Notes under the pieces: model-generated
Databases searched by the model: none
What the model was told of the DNA's origin: nothing
What the model saw: only the letters and a program-made list of their open reading frames with translations
NCBI GenBank assembly: GCA_024280675.1
Contig: JAJRPT010000214.1
Location: 1 to 9,696, forward strand
Origin: Bacteroidota bacterium
Lineage (GTDB): Bacteria; Bacteroidota; Ignavibacteria; Kapaibacteriales; UBA2268
DNA: 9,696 nucleotides
Direction: 5' to 3'
Translations under genes and position numbers: made by a program
Shown: piece after piece, positions 8,128 to 9,696 of the stretch
Layout of the letters: each line of letters starts with the position of its first letter
How positions within the stretch are numbered: the first letter of the stretch is position 1

Positions 8128-8184
8128 GTGGAGAAGCAGTGCAATAAATTCTATAGAAAAAGACGTAGCTAATTTCAAAACCCA
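7978..8184 (+). repeat. Copy 1 of the asnS 3'-end repeat (functional end)
   Basis: This is the live end of asnS: codons 400-448, the TGA and 57 bases of 3' flank. It aligns without gaps to 8193-8399, offset 215 bases, with 13 differences in 207 positions: 11 in the coding part and 2 in the flank. Only eight bases (8185-8192) separate the two copies. The flank includes the palindrome TTCTATAGAA, identical in both copies. Confidence 0.95.
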
Positions 8185-8193
8185 CGAAGTGGG
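8181..8193. repeat. Mini-hairpin CCCAC-GAA-GTGGG at the copy 1/copy 2 junction
   Basis: This is a perfect five-base stem with a GAA triloop closed by C-G, the loop type known to make very stable small DNA hairpins. Its last base is the first base of asnS homology in copy 2. A similarly built hairpin sits at the equivalent edge of copy 3 (9009-9021). There is no following T-run, so it is not a standard terminator. Confidence 0.6.
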
Positions 8194-8342
8194 CTTGGTA
8201 TGTTGATTTGCGGAAATATGGCTCTGTTCCACATTCTGGTTTTGGTATGGGGATTGAGCGGGTGATTAAGTGGATTACGGGAGCAAAACATATTCGTGAG
8301 ACGATTCCGTTTCCTAGGATGATTCATAGGATTATTCCGTGA
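8193..8342 (+). pseudogene. Displaced asnS 3' fragment, copy 2 (last 49 codons plus stop; repeat extends to 8399)
   Basis: Reading from 8193, the 49 codons encode exactly the same amino acids as AsnRS residues 400-448 and end in the same TGA. There is no start codon in frame before the fragment; an in-frame TAG lies just upstream at 8166-8168. It therefore cannot be expressed as a protein on its own. All 11 base differences from the functional copy are synonymous third-position changes (codons 407, 411, 412, 421, 423, 424, 429, 430, 431, 434 and 439). This is not the pattern of a decaying duplicate. It suggests that this end once belonged to a working asnS, either here before replacement or in a related strain. 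The 57 bases beyond the stop also match copy 1, with only two differences. Confidence 0.93.
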
Positions 8343-8429
8343 GTGGAGAAGCAGTGTAATAAATTCTATAGAAAAAGACGTAGCTAATTTCAAAATCCAA
8401 ATTATAAACCTTTGTATGGGCTGTAAATT

Positions 8430-9005
8430 ATGAAAATTTATCTGTTTTTTATATTTATTTTACTTGGTTGTACAGAAGATAATTATAATCATATTTTTAT
8501 TAAATTAAATGAAATTAATAAAGAAAATATATATTCTGAAGTATATCAAAGAGGTGATAATTCTTGGGTGTTCGAAATTCTTTTTCATGATAAGTTAAAA
8601 GACTTGTCATGGGGTATAGAGCATTTTAAAATATTAGATTCTAACTTTATAAGTAAAGGAGAAGCCTTAATTAATTTATATAAATATGAATATATCATAA
8701 ATATTCAAGATCCTAATCAGATAATATTTGATAATGTAGAAATTGAAAAGTTTGGAGAAGATACTTTATTAGTAAAAAATTATTTGTTAGTATCTATTGA
8801 TGATATAAAAAAGAATATAATAAATAATAAAATAACTTATTATTCTAATAAGATTGACGGTAGTGTTCTCTATTGTTTAAATGACTGCGACTTACGCTTT
8901 TTAAAAATATTAGATGAAACAAAAAAGAAATCTATTTTTGAATCGTACAGTAGATTTAACATTGTTGAAATAAATCCTTTTTGGTATAGATTAATTGGAT
9001 CTTAA
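8430..9005 (+). CDS. Small AT-rich lipoprotein of unknown function
   Basis: The 191-residue product begins with a short signal peptide and the lipobox LLGC, giving lipidation at Cys14; the mature protein has 178 residues. I recognise no domain. It is rich in Ile, Asn, Asp, Lys and Tyr, has two close cysteines (YCLNDC) in the last third, and ends WYRLIGS. Sampled 60-base stretches have about 15-25% G+C against roughly 45% in asnS, which suggests acquisition from elsewhere or a weakly constrained accessory gene. The ATG fits the signal peptide; no clear Shine-Dalgarno precedes it. It lies alone between displaced asnS copies 2 and 3, 30 bases after the copy 2 repeat and 16 bases before copy 3 homology, so it appears to be the cargo of one insertion event. 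Lnt encoded in this window could acylate it. Confidence 0.82.
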   Translation: MKIYLFFIFILLGCTEDNYNHIFIKLNEINKENIYSEVYQRGDNSWVFEILFHDKLKDLSWGIEHFKILDSNFISKGEALINLYKYEYIINIQDPNQIIFDNVEIEKFGEDTLLVKNYLLVSIDDIKKNIINNKITYYSNKIDGSVLYCLNDCDLRFLKILDETKKKSIFESYSRFNIVEINPFWYRLIGS

Positions 9006-9008
9006 GCG

Positions 9009-9021
9009 AACACATTGTGTT
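9009..9021. repeat. Mini-hairpin AACAC-ATT-GTGTT at the upstream edge of asnS copy 3
   Basis: This is a perfect five-base stem with a three-base loop, extendable by a G-T wobble and a C-G pair. asnS homology of copy 3 starts at the next base (9022). It shares size, geometry and the CAC-N3-GTG core with 8181-8193. It begins three bases after the stop codon of the lipoprotein gene. Confidence 0.5.
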
Positions 9022-9101
9022 TGATTAAGTGGATCGCCGGTGCAAAACATATTCGGGAGACGATTCCCTTTCCTCGAATGATTCATAGGATTATTCCGTA
9101 A
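9022..9101 (+). pseudogene. Displaced asnS 3' fragment, copy 3 (last 25 codons plus stop)
   Basis: Codons from 9024 to the TAA at 9099-9101 correspond to AsnRS residues 424-448. Against the functional copy, seven codons differ over 78 bases. Five sense codons are synonymous (including AGG to CGA for Arg), the stop is TAA instead of TGA, and only Thr428 to Ala changes the protein, conservatively. This again suggests descent from a working asnS end rather than random decay. It is more diverged and shorter than copy 2 and lacks the 57-base flank shared by copies 1 and 2. That fits an older displaced end or one from a more distant strain. It has no start codon and is not expected to be expressed. 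Confidence 0.88.
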
Positions 9102-9138
9102 GCAGATTTTTTTTAATTAATATAAATAATAAAGATAC

Positions 9139-9144
9139 AAGGAA
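9139..9144 (+). promoter_or_regulatory. Ribosome binding site of the ankyrin lipoprotein gene
   Basis: AAGGAA lies six bases before the ATG at 9151, supporting that start. The other lipoprotein gene in this region has no comparable site. Confidence 0.5.
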
Positions 9145-9150
9145 TTTGAA

Positions 9151-9573
9151 ATGAAAAAACTGATTATTTTAATTTATTTTTGTTCTGTTTTGCTAAGTTG
9201 TGGACAAAGCAATAAAAATATTAAATACTTCAAAGAACCACAGGTATTCCTGTTAGCAAAGGCTGTTGTTGAATCTGATTTGGAACAGATAAAGAAACAA
9301 GTAGAAGGAAATCCAAATCTTTTAGAAGAAACATCAGAACGTGGGAGCAATGTACTTATGCTAAGCATACAAGAAGAGAAGTACGAATCTTTTAAATTAT
9401 TGCTAGAATTAGGTTCAAATCCAAATGCTGTAAATAAAATAGATAAAAATAGTGTGTTAATGAGCGCATGTAGGTATTTTGGGAATTCTTTTGAATGGAG
9501 GAAAGATTTTAGATATGCAGAAGAATTACTAAAAAGAGGTGCAGATCCAAACTACACGGGAGTGTTTTCTTAA
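9151..9573 (+). CDS. Ankyrin-repeat lipoprotein, probably truncated
   Basis: The 140-residue product has a signal peptide with lipobox LLSC (lipidation at Cys17). About three ankyrin-type repeats follow: roughly 34-66, 67-99 (with LLLELGSNPNAVNK) and 100-136 (with ELLKRGADPNYTG). The frame stops four residues after GADPNYTG, where another helix pair would be expected; related exported ankyrin proteins usually continue. Neither other forward frame after 9573 resumes ankyrin-like sequence, so this is a replaced or deleted 3' end rather than a simple frameshift. Ankyrin repeats bind proteins, and exported ankyrin lipoproteins often act as periplasmic binding or immunity-type proteins; an immunity role here is only inference. 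It lies 49 bases after the stop of asnS copy 3, in the same direction, as a second candidate cargo gene. Confidence 0.78.
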   Translation: MKKLIILIYFCSVLLSCGQSNKNIKYFKEPQVFLLAKAVVESDLEQIKKQVEGNPNLLEETSERGSNVLMLSIQEEKYESFKLLLELGSNPNAVNKIDKNSVLMSACRYFGNSFEWRKDFRYAEELLKRGADPNYTGVFS

Positions 9574-9654
9574 CTCTGTCTGGGCTGATTTTATTTTTAT
9601 TTAAAGTTGTCATTTTCTTTGACTGATTTCTACAAATTAGTGATTTGTTTTGGT

Positions 9655-9696
9655 TTAATTTATAATATCTAAAAATTCTTCTTCTTGTTGTTGTCC
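9655..9696 (-). CDS. Possible C-terminal end of a gene entering from the right edge
   Basis: From the right edge the minus strand reads GQQQEEEFLDIIN and then TAA (9657-9655). The Gln/Glu-rich tail looks like a genuine protein end, but 13 codons are too few to be sure or to suggest a function. If real, it converges on the ankyrin gene across about 80 bases, in which I see only a weak AT-rich hairpin (9622-9641) and no gene. Confidence 0.3.
   Translation of the reverse strand, partial: GQQQEEEFLDIIN

Noticed and set aside
8181..8193. Hairpin as an intrinsic terminator of asnS
   Set aside because: The five-base stem is not followed by a T-run and runs straight into coding-type asnS sequence.
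7894..8393. Two long minus-strand frames (7894-8232 and 8175-8393) with similar protein sequences across the asnS repeats
   Set aside because: They are antisense shadows of the asnS coding repeat. Their similarity to each other is explained by the duplication, and their composition does not look like a real protein.
7978..8399. The tandem asnS ends as a plain assembly or sequencing duplication
   Set aside because: Thirteen differences separate the copies and all coding ones are silent, so the same reads were not simply used twice. A chimera of two strains in a mixed assembly remains possible and needs long reads.
8128..9150. An integron cassette array or CRISPR array
   Set aside because: The repeats are gene 3' ends of unequal length, not attC sites or short regular direct repeats, and no integrase or cas gene is visible.
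9622..9641. An eight-base hairpin with one G-T wobble and loop CTAC after the ankyrin gene
   Set aside because: It is almost entirely A-T pairs and only loosely followed by T-rich DNA, too weak to call a terminator.

Overview
The window looks like a chromosomal segment of an AT-rich, Gram-negative bacterium, most likely from the Bacteroidota/Chlorobiota/Ignavibacteriota side of the FCB group. The reasons are an Lnt acyltransferase, an outer-membrane beta-barrel protein ending in aromatic residues, two lipoproteins with clear lipoboxes, few strong Shine-Dalgarno sites, and promoter-like TAnnTTTG elements. The lineage is an inference from style, not from a marker search.

Left part (1-6579), mostly minus strand. 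A gene starting at 59 leaves through the left edge; only its signal-peptide-like start is visible. Next comes a tight cluster transcribed leftward: pabB (chorismate to 4-amino-4-deoxychorismate), a short pabC-like class IV PLP enzyme (lyase step to p-aminobenzoate) and lnt (N-acylation of lipoproteins). The glutamine amidotransferase subunit, pabA, lies on the plus strand, diverging from pabB with only two bases between the start codons. Its stop codon overlaps that of a convergent sensor kinase gene. The kinase belongs to a second leftward operon made of an outer-membrane beta-barrel protein, a NarL/FixJ-type response regulator and a six-helix membrane histidine kinase. The kinase start overlaps the end of the regulator gene.

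Right part (6781-9696), plus strand. An intact asnS (asparaginyl-tRNA synthetase) has an unusual downstream region. Its last 49 codons, stop codon and 57 bases beyond are repeated immediately downstream (8193-8399). A third, shorter copy of the last 25 codons and stop lies at 9022-9101. An AT-rich lipoprotein gene (8430-9005) sits between copies 2 and 3, and an ankyrin-repeat lipoprotein gene (9151-9573), probably truncated, follows copy 3. All eleven coding differences between copies 1 and 2 are synonymous third-position changes, so both copies apparently diverged as ends of working asnS genes rather than as decaying debris. A 13-base mini-hairpin with a CAC-N3-GTG core abuts the start of each displaced copy. 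The simplest reading is that the 3' end of asnS is a repeated entry point for small lipoprotein cassettes, each arrival bringing a new asnS end and pushing the older one downstream. No integrase or transposase is visible here, so the mechanism is open. At the extreme right edge, 13 codons plus a stop of a possible minus-strand gene are visible.
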